Of a stretch of 64,000 nt of DNA, positions 12,781-26,145 are shown in pieces (within the stretch, counting starts at the first letter, position 1; each line of letters opens with the position of its first letter). The notes beneath the pieces were generated by a model. The model searched no databases and had not been told where the DNA came from. It saw only the letters and a list, made by a program, of their open reading frames with translations. Made by a program: the position numbers and the translations under genes. Origin of the DNA: Apteryx mantelli (Eukaryota > Chordata > Aves > Apterygiformes > Apterygidae); assembly GCF_036417845.1 (NCBI RefSeq), contig NC_089979.1, forward strand, positions 25,175,958 to 25,239,957, in the 5' to 3' direction.

Positions 12781-13371
12781 ATTTCCTGAGATGGACATGT
12801 GTTGCTGAATACTGTCATGAAGATTATGCTGTTTATGCAATAATTTGTGAACATGTACAGAATTTTATATAAATTTCAACCAATTTTTAAAAACAGAACT
12901 GCTGTGAACACAAACATCTTTAAAAAGGAATCAAAGGAAAGTAACTTTATGATATAGAAAACAGAACATGCTACATTTGAAAGACATTCTGAAGAGTGTT
13001 TTTTCCAACTTATGGAGAGAGATCTTAATTAAAAACTGGTTTTACAACACAGTGCCCTGTTTACAACAGATTATACTCTCATCTACAGCTGCGGATAAAT
13101 GATTAATTTTAAGGGTTTTCTGTAAAATAATTGTCTGTACAATAGTGGGTGTTTCTTGCCTCTTTTCTGAGTGATACATTAGAAGCACAGAATGCCTACC
13201 ATTTGAATTTGTTTCATGCCTAAATCAAAGTGCTTTGATTAAATACATAATCTGCCATATCTTTATAGTAAGTTGGTTAGCAAGTCTGCTAGCTATTAAA
13301 GGAATCACAAGTGCAAATCATTAACCATTTGTACAGGCAAACCTTCATGGTTTATTATATGAAGTTAACAC

Positions 13372-13377
13372 AATAAA
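13372..13377 (+). terminator. candidate MTDH polyadenylation signal (proximal)
   Basis: AATAAA hexamer 592 bases after the stop codon, followed within about 30-70 bases by TG-rich sequence. Usage is inferred. Confidence 0.4.
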
Positions 13378-13922
13378 ACTGCTTTGGGTTAAACGTTTGA
13401 GAATGTGATTTGAAACTTGAGTATGGTTCATGAAGTTATTTTTGATAATGTCTATTACCTTACTTGAATTGTTGAAAATAACTATATTTTTAAGAATGCA
13501 GTAATGTGCATAAAACTAGTTTTTTCTGCTTCATTCCTTACAGATCTTGGTTGATTCAGACTCCCGTCTAAAACTGTACCCCTTTAACTTTTAAACTCAT
13601 GGAATGAATTTAAATCAAATGTCCCCTTCCCTTAACATTTATTAATTTACTACACCCAATTCTGTTCTGTCCTCTATTACTAAAACTCCAAAAAAAGCAA
13701 GATGAACTGTTCTCACACACAAATATGGGATTTCAAAAACTTGTTGGAGAACTGGAGTGGCTTCAGACAGCTTTAATTGACATTGTCTAGACCAGTTATC
13801 AGGAACACTTTTTTTTTTTTTAACTGCCTTAACCTGTAGAATATAGAATGTGTCCAGACCTCTGGACAGGAGTTAGTGTTTTTATAAAAAAATAAACATT
13901 CATGCAAGTATAGCAGTTGTAA

Positions 13923-13928
13923 AATAAA
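13923..13928 (+). terminator. candidate MTDH polyadenylation signal
   Basis: AATAAA, with a second hexamer 32 bases upstream (13891-13896). A GT/T-rich element (GATGTGTTGTCATTTTC) follows about 45 bases downstream, the arrangement expected of a functional poly(A) site. Confidence 0.5.
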
Positions 13929-14815
13929 GAACATTTCCCGCTTGAAACTGTTGATTAAAATGGTGTTTTAAGATGTGTTGTCATTTTCAGGCACTGTGTA
14001 ATTACATGCTATCAAACTGGCACGTGCGTTTGTATCTATATGGTGCATGCTCAGCCATGTACATTGTAAATAGCCTTTACAAAAAATTGTTTGGTAAGGA
14101 TGGTAATTAACATCACCTGGTGAATTCTGTTAAAGAAGAGCCATGGTTTTTTTAATGGTTGGCTTTTGGTTTTGTGGCACAAACAGAATTGTTAACAGCT
14201 GTAACACGGTACTGTAGATCAAAAATCTTTTGTCTTACTGTACTTGACTGCAGTTCAACAGTATTGCAAGGCAAGAATAGTTAATGAAACAAGCTGGGTT
14301 TAACTGTACTGAAAAGGCACCTTGCTAATGGAGAGCTTTCCTAATAAATGGATACTAACTTGCACAGGTATTAACCCCTGTATATCAGGAATATGCTTAC
14401 ATGCTCAGAAGTTTTGTTTAATTCAGTGACATTCTAAATCAACTTATTAAAATAAACCGAGCATATTGACAGTATTGATTTATTACTTGGGAGGGATTAA
14501 TGCCTGAGACCTGTCAGGATTTATGTAAACTAAATTTAGAACTGAAGTACAGTTTTCAAGGAGTATTAAACGCAAATACAAAAATTGCATATTACAAAAT
14601 CATGTAGAGTCCTTTGCTTGTAAATAATACTTTCATTTTATTTACTTATCTCTTTCTTTGTAATGGTAAAACGAATACACTTTGAATTCAGGTTTGTAAT
14701 GTGTGTCCAAAATGTCTGTTTCCAATCTGTGTATTGTGCTACAAGCCTCTTTTGTAGAAAATGTGAAGATCTTAGGTATGAAAGACTGCCTTCAAGAGCT
14801 TTCACTGCATAAATC

Positions 14816-14838
14816 TTTTTTTTTTTTTTTTTTTTTTT
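14816..14838. repeat. T23 homopolymer
   Basis: Uninterrupted run of 23 T close to the likely end of the MTDH 3' UTR. It could be the A-tail of an old minus-strand retroposon, but no adjoining body was recognised. Confidence 0.8.
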
Positions 14839-14909
14839 GTCTCTTGAAGATAAAATTGGTGATAGTAATTGGTTAGTAAACTCTAACTCTTGAATAGCTT
14901 GTCATTCTG

Positions 14910-14915
14910 AATAAA
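14910..14915 (+). terminator. candidate distal MTDH polyadenylation signal
   Basis: Last AATAAA hexamer before a stretch of more than 5 kb without one. Hexamers at 14343 and 14451 are alternatives. Confidence 0.35.
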
Positions 14916-17900
14916 AACTAGCTAACAACATAGGAAACCTGCTAATAACTGTTACTCCTAGGCAGCATCATATAAATGCATAGCCTTCCTTTCAAAATGT
15001 TGTTACCTATTTAGCAGCACCTCTTCTTGTGGGTTTTTTTTTTTTTTATGTGCAGCTTCAATGTCTTAGAAAGCTAGACTTGCTTTATTTGACATTCATT
15101 AAAGAGGTAGTAACTACATAGCATATTGTCTATAAACAGAAACTTGGTTATCTATGTATTGTCATGTTTCTATGACTAAAACAGTGGTTAGTCTTAATAA
15201 TACACTGAATCCAGACTTTGGTACTTGGATAGGAAGAGAAAACACCATTTAAAGAAACCTACAATTAAAAAAATTTTTTTTTTGTTCAGTGCATGGAATG
15301 GTTTCATAAATCCAATATATTGGGGTTTTTAAATACTCTGAAATGATTTGTATGCATAATTTAAACTTGTGATGATGTGTAACTGGATAGTCATGGCATA
15401 TTTTTATTTCTTTGTGGGGAGAGAGAGGTGTACAGAATTCATATGTGCTTGTTATGAGTTAACCTGTGCATTGGTTTGGAGGGGGATTAAAACTGTATTT
15501 CTGATCTCCTTTTAGAAATCTAAAGGGAAAGTGCAAGATAAAAGCACTACTTTAATATTTACTAAGAAAGAATGTACATATTAAAAACACTTCAAACTTT
15601 ATAGAAATACAATTAGTATTGTTGCGTTTGTAACTGAATTGTATCTCACTGGAAACTGCTTTATTAATGGTTCCCTAGCCATGGGATTAGCCTGTGAAAT
15701 AAGGCTTTGGATGAGTGCAGATGACATAAGAATGCACGGTTTTAAGTAGTCTTCCAAATGTTGTTAATCAAATTGTTTTGCCTTTAAATGAGTTGAATAG
15801 GCCTCTGGTCAAGATTTCGATGTTAAAAGCTGTAAGGCTTTTCCAGCTGTTTGTACCTGTGAGTTTCCTTCTGGTGAGTCATGCATACCACTGAAGTACA
15901 GAATTTCTGTTTTCCAGACTGATACTGAAAGATTTCTGCATTGCTGTATTGGAAAAGGTTGAAGGAAAAGACTTCAAACTGGAGTTTTGTTTTAAAAGAT
16001 AATGTTACATATTTTAATATTAGAATTCCAAGTGAATTGCTACAGATGAGAACTAAGGGTATCAGTCGAGTGAATTTGGGGAGGGGAGGGGGGAAAAAAA
16101 AAAAAAAGGACCAGAAAGGGTTCCATGGCCAATAGTTCTTAACCTGAAAATAGTATGGTATTGCCATGTATTTTGTTCCCTACAGGATTAAAACTGCTGT
16201 TAGTTGGGGTGTGGGAGAACTCTCATTTTGTCAGATGGGGGAGGATATTGTTTCCTGTACTGTACAGCATGTTGCTATTAATGATTCATGGACTGCTCTT
16301 TTTGAAGCATAGTTGAATTGAACATTATCTGGTCTCCATAAAGAATCCCTTTCCCAGTTTATGAAACTATTATTGAACTTCTCTGTTTTTAAACTCTGGT
16401 TAGTTGTACCAAATTGAAGATTTCTAGTTCATTGAAAATTTAGTTTCTTTACTGAAACCATGGTGTCTTTAATTTTGGTGTTATCTTGTAAAAGAATGTG
16501 GAAAGTTACACTTAAAACTCTTAATACAAAAATACTAGTTTCAGGGTTTCATACAGTGCTCTTAAAAGAACATGCTTAAGAACATCTGCAGTTTGAGGCA
16601 AGTAGATGTTTGATCTGAAATGTAGCATCAAGGGACATCTTAACTTGGCTCAATATTTCTAAAGCAATCCATGGCAGAGGATAAATTACAGATCACTCAG
16701 AACTGGATCATCACAATGAATTCATGAAGCTGACTAGTGTAAGCAGGTCCACGTTTGCTCAGGAGTACAGTCTTTTATACACAGAATATTTCCACTTAGC
16801 TAGCAGTAGAATCTGACTTGAAGTTAGTGATCCCTTCTCATTTCAAATGTCCAATGAAGTATAAACCAAATACTTTGTCATTGAGAGCTTTGTTTTCAGA
16901 GGCCTTTCTGATTAAAGCTATCACCAGGACTGTTTGCAGATGACTTTTTTACAACTATAGTATTTCCTCAATGATCCTTATCTACATAGCTAACAAGCAA
17001 AATCACTTGCAGATGTAGCCTAAGTTATGAAGCTCTGGATAGGGGACAACTGCCCTTTGATGTGATACTCTAACTTGGACTTGCTCACTGTTTTGTACAG
17101 CCAAGCTTTAAACTGTCTTTTGTAAAGTCGTCCTGTGGTGTTAAACCGGAGATCAATCTCTTTCCAAGCTCTAGCCAGTTAACTAAAAGGATAGGAGCTC
17201 TATCAACTGATGGTCCTTCTGCTGTTGAGGGACTGAGAGGCTGGGTGTATATCCAAAAAAGAGATGCATAAACTTTGCTTTTGTTCTCAGAAGTCTCTGA
17301 AAGCATTATGAAAGCCTAGGCAACCTTTCATTTTCACCTTTATATATATGTAGGCCTTGTACTTGAAAAATGTCTGCAGTCAGATGCCTAAAATTACTGC
17401 AGAGTAAGTTTTCTCCAGGAGTTGCCTTTGCTGGAAGTTCATATCTGACCCAAATCTGGTTCTTGTTTGATTACATTCCATTCAGATACATAATCAGTTT
17501 AATTGCCCCCATTTGGTTTGTAATCTGTGGATACTAAAAACAAGGCAACTTTCTTGTCTGAATGAGGTATGCCTTTCTAAAGGGGGGAGAGAGAGCATGT
17601 CATTAGAATTTATGAAAAAGTACAGGCTAGATTCTGTATTAGCTGCAACTATTAAATCATCTTGATTTAAAAGTGCCTTATTTCTAGACTGAGTTAATTA
17701 GTTTTTCTACTTTTAGCTATTTTGTTGTCTGCCAATGAACAGCTTTGTTGAATTTCCTGTTTGTGTGTGTAAACATTGTGATTGGATCTTTCCTTAAACT
17801 TTTCTACATTGTTTTAAAAACTGAAAGAAATCCCTTTCAAAATGCTCGGAAGAGCTCAGTGTATTTAGTTCATTCTTTCCTCTGTACCCTCAACTGGTTA

Positions 17901-19734
17901 GTCATTGATCTGCATGTACAAAACTCCCAGAAGTATCCCAAGTGTGGCTGTACCAATATCAACCACTGTTATTTTGTGCTTGTCTAGGAAAGAAAGGGCT
18001 GCTTAGAATAGTAAATCCATACATCCATAATAATCCATACCTTGTGAGCTGAGGTATTTCAGGTATCTAGCACAAGCCGAAACTCCTGTTTTCTCTGTTC
18101 TTGATTAATCTTTTAGTTCCTCATCTTGCCTGTTCAAAAGAAAGATGACTGCCACTTGCTTTGACATCCAAACCATGAATGGCAAGGTAATCTCTTCCTG
18201 ACTAAGTGTAATCACTAGCTTCAAAAAGTCCCAGCTTCAAAACATAATTGACAAAACTAGTTAGACTTTTGCAGTTCTTTGCCAGCATATCTTTTCCTGA
18301 AAGCGTTCCTTCCAGTTTTCTATCTACATATCAGGAAAGAAAAGTTTTTAAGGTAATTTTATGGAGCTCTCAACCAGAAGAGCTGGAAAACTGAGTGCTT
18401 TTCATGCAGGTACCTATTTTGCTAGGTAACCTACTGATGTGTCTTCCTTTGTACCCAGTGGCTTTGGATCTGCAGGTTATCCCTTAACTAAGAATCTTCG
18501 ACATCTCTAGAAGGCATCTCAGACTAACCATAACACACAGATGATACATTTGAATGAAGAGGAATTTCACTTTAAGAAAAAAAAAAAGAAAAAAAAGCCA
18601 GACATAAGCTGGTCTGCTGTGCTTCTGTTGTTTGAACATAGTACAGGTTAAAATTAGGAACAGAAAACGCAGACTACTCTAAAAATCTACAAGCCTGCTA
18701 CCTGGCTCTTCATATGTGGGGTTTTCTCTACAGTAAGCATAAATACATATAGTAAGCATAAAATACATACAATAGCTGTATTTTCTGGCAACCAACTCCA
18801 GCATGCAGTTTTCAAGGTTGCTTTGCCCAGAGCATCTGTTGAGAGTTTATGTGCTTTCTTTCAAAAACGTTTCTTCAGACTGTAGTGAAGTATTAAAAAG
18901 TGTTCTTCTTATGACCACCAGCAAAGTTTAGATACTTCTAAGTGTTTCATATTACAGAAGAATGTAATCCATGAGTATTTTCTATTTTAATAGTGGAAAA
19001 ACTACTTCAGTAAAACAAATGATGTAGTCTTGGCCCGAATGAGTTTTGCTGCTGGCAGTTTAAGACCAGGAAGCTACCTAAGGTGCCTATTTCAAGTGAA
19101 ATGTTGCAAGTAAAAATGTTATGCTAGCATTCATGTTTCATTTAACTCTTGAACTACTTTAGTCCAGTTTTGTGTCTTAGTTGCATAAATATTTAGCTTG
19201 GTTAGAAAGTTGGAATTGAAATTTCAAGTTCTTTGAAAATTCTTTGGATAAATCTTTTCCTCCATGCCTGTGGACATGTTCTAAGCAGCCACTTCAACAA
19301 TAATCAAAATTTGAGATTTAATCTTCTGTTTCTTTCTAAGCTTGTATGGTGACTTGTGCTCTCTTGTAGAACAACTGTCCCCAATGTGCTTCACCAACAG
19401 TGTCAGTTACCCATGTCTACACCTGCGCTGCCTTCTTGGAGTCTCCTCCAGAAAGTGCCAGTGTAGCTGTTAAGTAAAGCCAAGGTTAGGATGATAGTTC
19501 AACAGTGTTTTCTTACTTGAGTTGGCTGCTCAGTATTTTCACTGTAAATGTAATCGTTTTTAAATCATGTCTGTGGTTTGTATAGAGTAGGATTAAAGTT
19601 GGTGTCGCTTCAAGTACAAGACTTTAGCAGGTGACTTTAACGTGGCTTCCCCTCATCTCTGCCCCCACCCCAAGGTAGATATATTCCCTTTTTTGCTGTT
19701 ACATTCATGTTTGTTTTTTTTTAACTTTCTAAAA

Positions 19735-19758
19735 TTTTAATTTTAATTTTAATTTTAA
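19735..19758. repeat. (TTTTAA)4 microsatellite
   Basis: Four perfect TTTTAA units followed by a T-run. Confidence 0.85.
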
Positions 19759-19863
19759 TTTTTTTAGAAACTTGAAATATGTTTTTTTTCCTTCTCACTG
19801 GATTTGTTTTTTGCAGATTCCAGGAATATAGGTTCAAAGAGCAGTTTGTTCTGAACTAATGTG

Positions 19864-19870
<7 letters not shown>

Positions 19871-19898
<28 letters not shown>
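19871..19898. repeat. A28 homopolymer
   Basis: Uninterrupted run of 28 A. No AATAAA just upstream and no recognisable retroposed gene body, so a processed pseudogene is not supported; a simple A-rich microsatellite fits better. Confidence 0.8.
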
Positions 19899-19900
<2 letters not shown>

Positions 19901-22273
19901 TTTCTTTTGCTTATTTAAAAAGTCAACTTATTCAGATTCAACTTAAGGATTTAACAATTTTGAACGTAGTTTGCAATCATCACAAAATTGAACTGTGTGG
20001 TTTTTTTTTCTTCTAATGACCTTGCACAATGTGTACCTATGAAAAGGTGTGAAAATCTTGACCAAAATACTGCATTATTGCTGTTACATCACTTAATGAA
20101 TATTGTATATAGATCATGTGGTATAAAAAGGAAATCTTAGCTGGTACCTTGGTACCTGAGTCTTTTAAAATATATAAATATTATATATGTGCTTACATTT
20201 GAGACTGCTGCCATTCATGTACAGAAAGGGAATGAGCAGGCAATGTGCCCAGGTAGCTGTACTACTGCTAGTAATGGAGTGACAGAGAACAGAACTGAGC
20301 AAGGTCTAAAAATTCTGCTTGAAAAGCTGGTAAGAGGAGGCTGTTGGCCAGCATTCAGCATCATGCCCCTGTGCCACTGCTTACATGGGATTTTTTGGAA
20401 GTGGGCTTGTCTGTTTTCTCTATACTGACACTGGGCTTTAAGGTCTCTCTCTTCTTATCTTGTCTCCTCTGCCCCATAAAAGGGGCAAGGCTAAGGATCT
20501 TGTACCTTGGCTTCAGTTAGCCTATTTGCATGAATGAGAGGAATGATATTTAAGTGCTTTCTGGAGTGGTGTCAGAATGCTCAGCACTTGGCAGAACTGA
20601 GCTTGAAAAGCAACACTGTGCTATTTTACGTTTATGTCCTTTAGAGTTTCTGTTCAAAGTCACTCATGTCATGCGATCTACTAACTGTTAGCAGTGGATT
20701 TCTTTGTAGTGTTTTAGGAGTGTTTCTTTTTCTGCAAGGTATTAGTAGACATGCAGAATAGCAAATTTAGCTACTGTTTTTTGTAATGATTAAAATACTT
20801 ATGCTTGTACTACCTCAGATATAGAAAATACTTTGTAGACTAACAGAGATGTGTAATTGAAGAGTTCCAAAGTCTGGAATATCCATGACTGAAAGGAGCA
20901 GGTTTTTCGTACATAATGATTACCATGTGTTTTGGATTTCAGTAGTTAAATCATCTGAATACTAGGCTATGGGGAACTTGAGGTCAGATGTAGTGTGTCA
21001 CATTAGAAAGTAGCTTTTTGCCTGTTTGCTTCTGGATAGCATATCTATCATGCAGTATAACGATTAACATATGGAAGTATGATTGCAGGTGCTTCACTTT
21101 GTATTAACAATTCTGTCATTAAAAATCTTGATTTTTGTGCTAGTACGCTGCTGGAATACATGGTTCTGTGTTGCCAGAGAACATCTTACTGGAATGGATT
21201 TTGTTCTGTAAATACTTAACGTAATACCAACATTTCTTGAGAGCATCATGCTGTGCTTCTTTCACATAGCATTTCACTACTTCCTTGTGTTGCTGCTGTA
21301 TTGAGAAGATAACAAATTTTGAGGCTTTAACTCTAAATTCTTTAGACTTAATCATTCCAAATATTTTGTGATCAGTTCACCTCAAAGAAAATATTTTGGC
21401 AAGTTAACTGGAAGAAGAGCTCCTAACTACAAGTCATGTCCTTTATTTCTGGCAGACTAGTGGCACAGCACTGTTCCAAATGAAATGAGTAGTATTACTG
21501 AATACCAAAGTGAGTTGGGAGATCCCTGTAGTGTGGGCTCAACTGGTATTTCCCAGAGTTGCTTGAGACTATAATCAAACATGTTCAGATGTATGATGCA
21601 TGCCTAGGAAATGTTTTATGGTGGTAATACAGTAATATACTTTGTATTGATAACCTATACAGAGACGCAAAACAGAAAACTGTGTATGTGAGACATGCTT
21701 TTGAAGTGATGTTTATACTGCACTTGGGGATCAGTTGCCAAATAATGCTATTTCAGTACAATTATATTAGTATTTATGATGCCATTTGCTGTACAAAGTG
21801 AAAGATGAAAGATCAGGCATATTATTTAAACTATCAATCTTATTTCTGGCATGAGGGATTCTAAAAGGACACTTTGGCCATTTTCAGGAGCCTATGACAG
21901 AGAGAAGCCAGAGTATCTCTGGTTTCTATCATTAGAAGAACATTAGCACCCCAATCAATCTCTCTTCAGAAGAGATAATATAAAATATATGGTATTAGAG
22001 AGCTTCAGTCTCACCCTCTCCCCCACCACCACCCATACTGGTGGCCCCATCTTATGTAGCTTTTAATCTATATTCCTGGTTGCCTTTCCTGATATGCACA
22101 AAGGATTTATAAGATGGAACAAGCTTCTACTTAAACTTTCTGTACTATCAGCACCAGGAAGATGTGTTTGGTTTACTCTTGAAGTAACAAATCCATCTGT
22201 GCTGTATCTGCATTTCAGAAAGGACAAGCCATGACCTGTAACATGTGAAATTATTACACTGCATGTACAGTAC

Positions 22274-22890
22274 ATGCAGTTTGCTTCAGCATGGGCTGCA
22301 GAAAAAAATGTAAGTATTGGCTATCAGTGTTTGAATTGTTGTCAGATACTCAGTAAGTCAACTGTCAAAGGGGCTTTCCCTGGAGATTCAGAACAGATTG
22401 CAGAAGGAGGCAAATCCAGTGGGCACTTCTGCAGTATGAAGCCAATAGCTACTGTGGCAGGCTCTTCCAGCTTGGCTGGCAAGCAAGTAATCTCCATTGG
22501 TGACTCCATATTAAGTAGTAGATGGATAAATTTGCAAAGGATGTGAGACTAAAAGTCAAACACACTTCTTTCATAGAAGAAATAACATCTTTGAGATTGG
22601 AAAGTGCTGTAAAGGTCTGTGGCAAACTTCTGTTTGTGGTGGACAGTGGTGCGAAGAATTATATAGTATGCCCTGAAGCTTATTCACAACTTCAGCAATC
22701 TTGGAAGAGAGCAGAAAAAGAGGAATAATTCCAGGGATCATTCAGAGTGAATGACAGTGATCCTGCTAGTTGGTTTAAAGCCGGTTCAGAGCTCAGGTTT
22801 CCGGCTGCATATGGCTTAGTATGCAAACTGACCAAGCTCGCTTGGGGAAAAGCCTAAGCAGGCCACCAAGAGAAAGTGGTGAGTTACTGC
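22274..22890 (+). other. possible degraded retroposon-like coding remnant
   Basis: Two overlapping open frames (22274-22546 and 22522-22728) appear related by a +1 shift. The first ends with VISIGDSILSSRW, reminiscent of the GDS block of the SGNH-esterase domain in CR1-type LINE ORF1 proteins; a second short frame contains LLFVVDSGAKNYIV. No other domain, tail or target-site duplication was recognised. A CR1 ORF1 remnant is one possibility; chance is another. Confidence 0.2.
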
Positions 22891-25800
22891 TTAAAACCTG
22901 ACTAATGTGTAAAAAAGACAAGCTGGGAAGCATATGCTGTGCAAGTGTCAGGCAGTAATGAAAGAGAATTATGGCACATACTTTGCATTAATACATCTTG
23001 ATGATACTTAAAAAAAATTTTTTTTGATGTTTGTTCTCAATAGGATACTAGAAGATGATTTATCACTAGATTGAGAGTTAGTATTAAAAGAAATGATCAT
23101 GGCTTCTTCTAGGTATAAGTAAAAGAAAGCCTAACAAATAATATGTGAACAGAACATGCTTGATGAGCAAAACTGGTTAGGAACATCTAGATTCTTCTAT
23201 TAAAAAAAAAAGTCCTTAAAGGAAGAAAAAAGACACCCATTATTACATAATGAAAAAGGGAATAAAATTTGGCTAAATTCCCACTGTTGAGCCATACTTA
23301 AATGAAATCATAAATTAAAAATTTACTAATCTAACTAATGGAACCAGGAGGAAGTAAATATTATTTGATGTGTATTAGTTTTTCTTAGAAGGTCTGCCTC
23401 TCCCATCAGCCAAAGACTTGTGACCTCTCTGACCGCAAACTCAACACAGTATTAAAAACTGTCACTGAGATTTCCTTTGTTCAAGTAGTCTGGCAAGCAG
23501 CAAGACATTGCTGGCTACAGAACAACCTATTTATCCTACAGCTACAATCTGATATGTCAGAATCTGCCTCATCCTAATGCACTGCATTTCATGTTTTATA
23601 ATTGGTTACACAATAGCATTATGGATAAAATGTACACATCTGTACCAGTCAGTTTAATACTATGTCCAGCATATGCATTCAGGCCACATCTTAAGTTTCT
23701 CCAGTTTGCAGTATCCTTCTGAACTAAGTATTACACCTGTGGCAAATGCAGCAGGGTTCAGCTCACTGCAGGTTTTGTTTAGGGCATTAACACTGGCTTT
23801 AACCCATTCACCAAAGGATCTTGTGCTAGCTGACAGCTTTCCTGCTGATTGTTACATGTAATTTTATGATTTTGTCTTGAGGGAAGGTAAGCATAAGATG
23901 ATATTTATTTTTTTTAAAAAGGAACAAAAAATTGCTAGCAACAGCATGAGCACATTACGAAGTGGAGGCTGTTAACCTCTTAAGGATATAGAAAAGGCAG
24001 ACTACTGTTGAAAATATTTCATTCTGTTTGTTGTTTTTTTTTTTAATCAGAGATGGATCAGGTTTTTATTGCGGTGGTCGGCCTATGGGCTAACAGCTAC
24101 AGGGTGCAAGAAGCAGCAAATCACTAGCTGACAGGACAGGATCACTTGCAGATCTGCCTACCGGGCCTAACTCTCCCTGTCTCAAAACAGAGGGATGGAT
24201 TCGCTGGAGGAGTTCTTGTCATCTCTCACTGATGAATTGCTCCTTATCGCCAAAGTTTGTGGGATGTTATATGACAGTTATATGTCATCTCTTGTCTACA
24301 TGTACCACAAGAGGATGATGAAATATTCTCCAAGTTTTTAACAGATCTGGGTGGAGATTAGGGGTAAAAATCCAAGCCTAACAATCTAAAGTAACTCACT
24401 TATAAGATCTTATTCAGCAGATAATTTGAAATTTGAAGGAGTACTGTAAAACAATCGTATTCCCTGTGATTCTGTAAAACTTAATGTACATGTATACAAT
24501 GATGTACTCACGTTAGAAGAGGTCTATATTCCTTAATATGAAACATCTAGGGAACTGGGAACCATAGTCTCACGAAATATTCTCTGAAGATAATTTAGAT
24601 GTCATAAAGGCCAAAAAAATGAAGCATGACCTTCCAGTGGGTCACTATAATAAAACACCAAGTGTAAATCCTGGGATGTTTGAATTTGAATAGTGAAGAG
24701 AAATATGGGGTACAATCCTGTTTATGAGTCCATTGATTACAGAAATATTGTAATATCTGACATCTGCATTTTTAAAAGCTTTTACAAAGCTGGCTAGATC
24801 TAAACATGAGTGAGAGAAGCAATAAACATAGAGGGTCAGAGGCAGTGGCTGAGAGAGACTTAATTTATCAAAAAGGTTTAGAGAAGACCTCATTGTAGAG
24901 TAGAAGTTACTCCATTGGTGGAAGATACTAGGTGCTAAAGGGTTCATTAGTCTGGTGGAGAAAGATATGATGAGCTAGTGGCTGTAAACAGACTAAAGTA
25001 ATTCGATTTGGATACAAGACACCTATTTTTATCAGTCAGGTTGATAATGGTTCAAACAAAGCTGGCAAGATTAGCCTCCACCTCTTCATGTCCTCTGATG
25101 AGGAGCAGCTCCCTTGTAGGGAGCAGGACGCTAGCTGGATACAAGTTACTGGATGCAGCACAGGGGTACCCAGGTGAAACCTAATGGCTTGTGCGGTAGA
25201 TGCGAGAGTGCACTCGCTGAGGGTTTCGTCTGGCCTTATGCTCTGCAAATGGAGCAGCCGGTGCGTGACGAGGACGTCCACGGGGGCAGCAGGCGGCACC
25301 TATGGCACTGCATCTGGGCAGCCAAGCGAGCTGAGCCAGCAGCGTGGGGAAGGCAAGAGCTCTTCCACTTCACCAGATGTGAGATGGGGCACAAGGTTTG
25401 CTAGTTTTGTTTAGCCAGGGGCACCAGAATTATTATAGAAAGTCACAAATTTAGCCAAGCCAAAAGAAGAGAGAATAAATGTTCTTTATGGCTAAGCTAC
25501 TGGCTACTTGTCTGGAAATGCTGCAGTATAGAAAGCTTTAAAGAATAGACGTGCCTCTAACACGTTATACTCCACCTTTAGATGTACTTTTTAGACTCCT
25601 TTACTTTATATATTTTATGTTTATATATTCATCCTATAAGCATTTTAGTTCTCAAATCACTTCAGACAAATTTGCATTACTACTTTTAAAATTTCCGCAG
25701 AACTTGCAGTTTGTTACTAACCAAAACTAAGAGTCTTTCAAGTCGGAAAAGGAAGGAGACAGTAAGGTGAGCATTTTCCTGGAGAACATTTTGAATCTTG

Positions 25801-25949
25801 GGGGTTTTTTTATTTCTAAAGGCAACAAATCAAAATGTGTTAATGATACGGATTTTAAAATATGTGCTTTTGAAACAGGATTACATAAGTGACCCATGTT
25901 TCAGTTCCAAACAATGAATAAGTAGAAGTTTCTTCTTTTTTTTTTAAGA

Positions 25950-26145
25950 AAGTTCTATTTTGACCTTTGAAAAATTGTTGTTACCATCATGAAAGAACAT
26001 GCATAAGTATATCATTTTTTTTTTCTGTTGCTCCAAGAGATTAGAATCACTATCTTCTATAAGGCCAATCATGACAAAATGCCCTAAAAGTGGGATAAGG
26101 TTGAGACATCTCTCCAACAATTTTTCAAAGGTCAAAAGAGAGCTT
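25950..26145. repeat. long inverted repeat (31-bp arms, 134-bp spacer)
   Basis: The left arm 25950-25980 is the reverse complement of the right arm 26115-26145 with two mismatches; the inner 23 bases (25958-25980 against 26115-26137) match perfectly. The unit could fold as a stem-loop or be a small terminal-inverted-repeat element. No clear target-site duplication was seen. Confidence 0.85.

Larger units (their letters stand above)
12781..14940 (+). other. MTDH: MTDH 3' UTR (extent estimated)
   Basis: AT-rich, repeat-free sequence directly after the stop codon. AATAAA hexamers occur at 13372, 13891, 13923, 14343, 14451 and 14910; I see none between 14916 and about 20.2 kb, so the longest 3' end is probably near 14.93 kb. 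Shorter isoforms could end near 13.40 or 13.95 kb. The true ends cannot be set without transcript data. Confidence 0.6.

Noticed and set aside
19780..19898. A28 tract considered as the tail of a processed pseudogene
   Set aside because: No AATAAA just upstream, no recognisable coding body and no target-site duplication.
22522..22728. DSGA motif considered as a retroviral-type aspartic protease
   Set aside because: Only four residues match, with no flap region, no polymerase downstream and no LTRs; insufficient for an endogenous retrovirus call.
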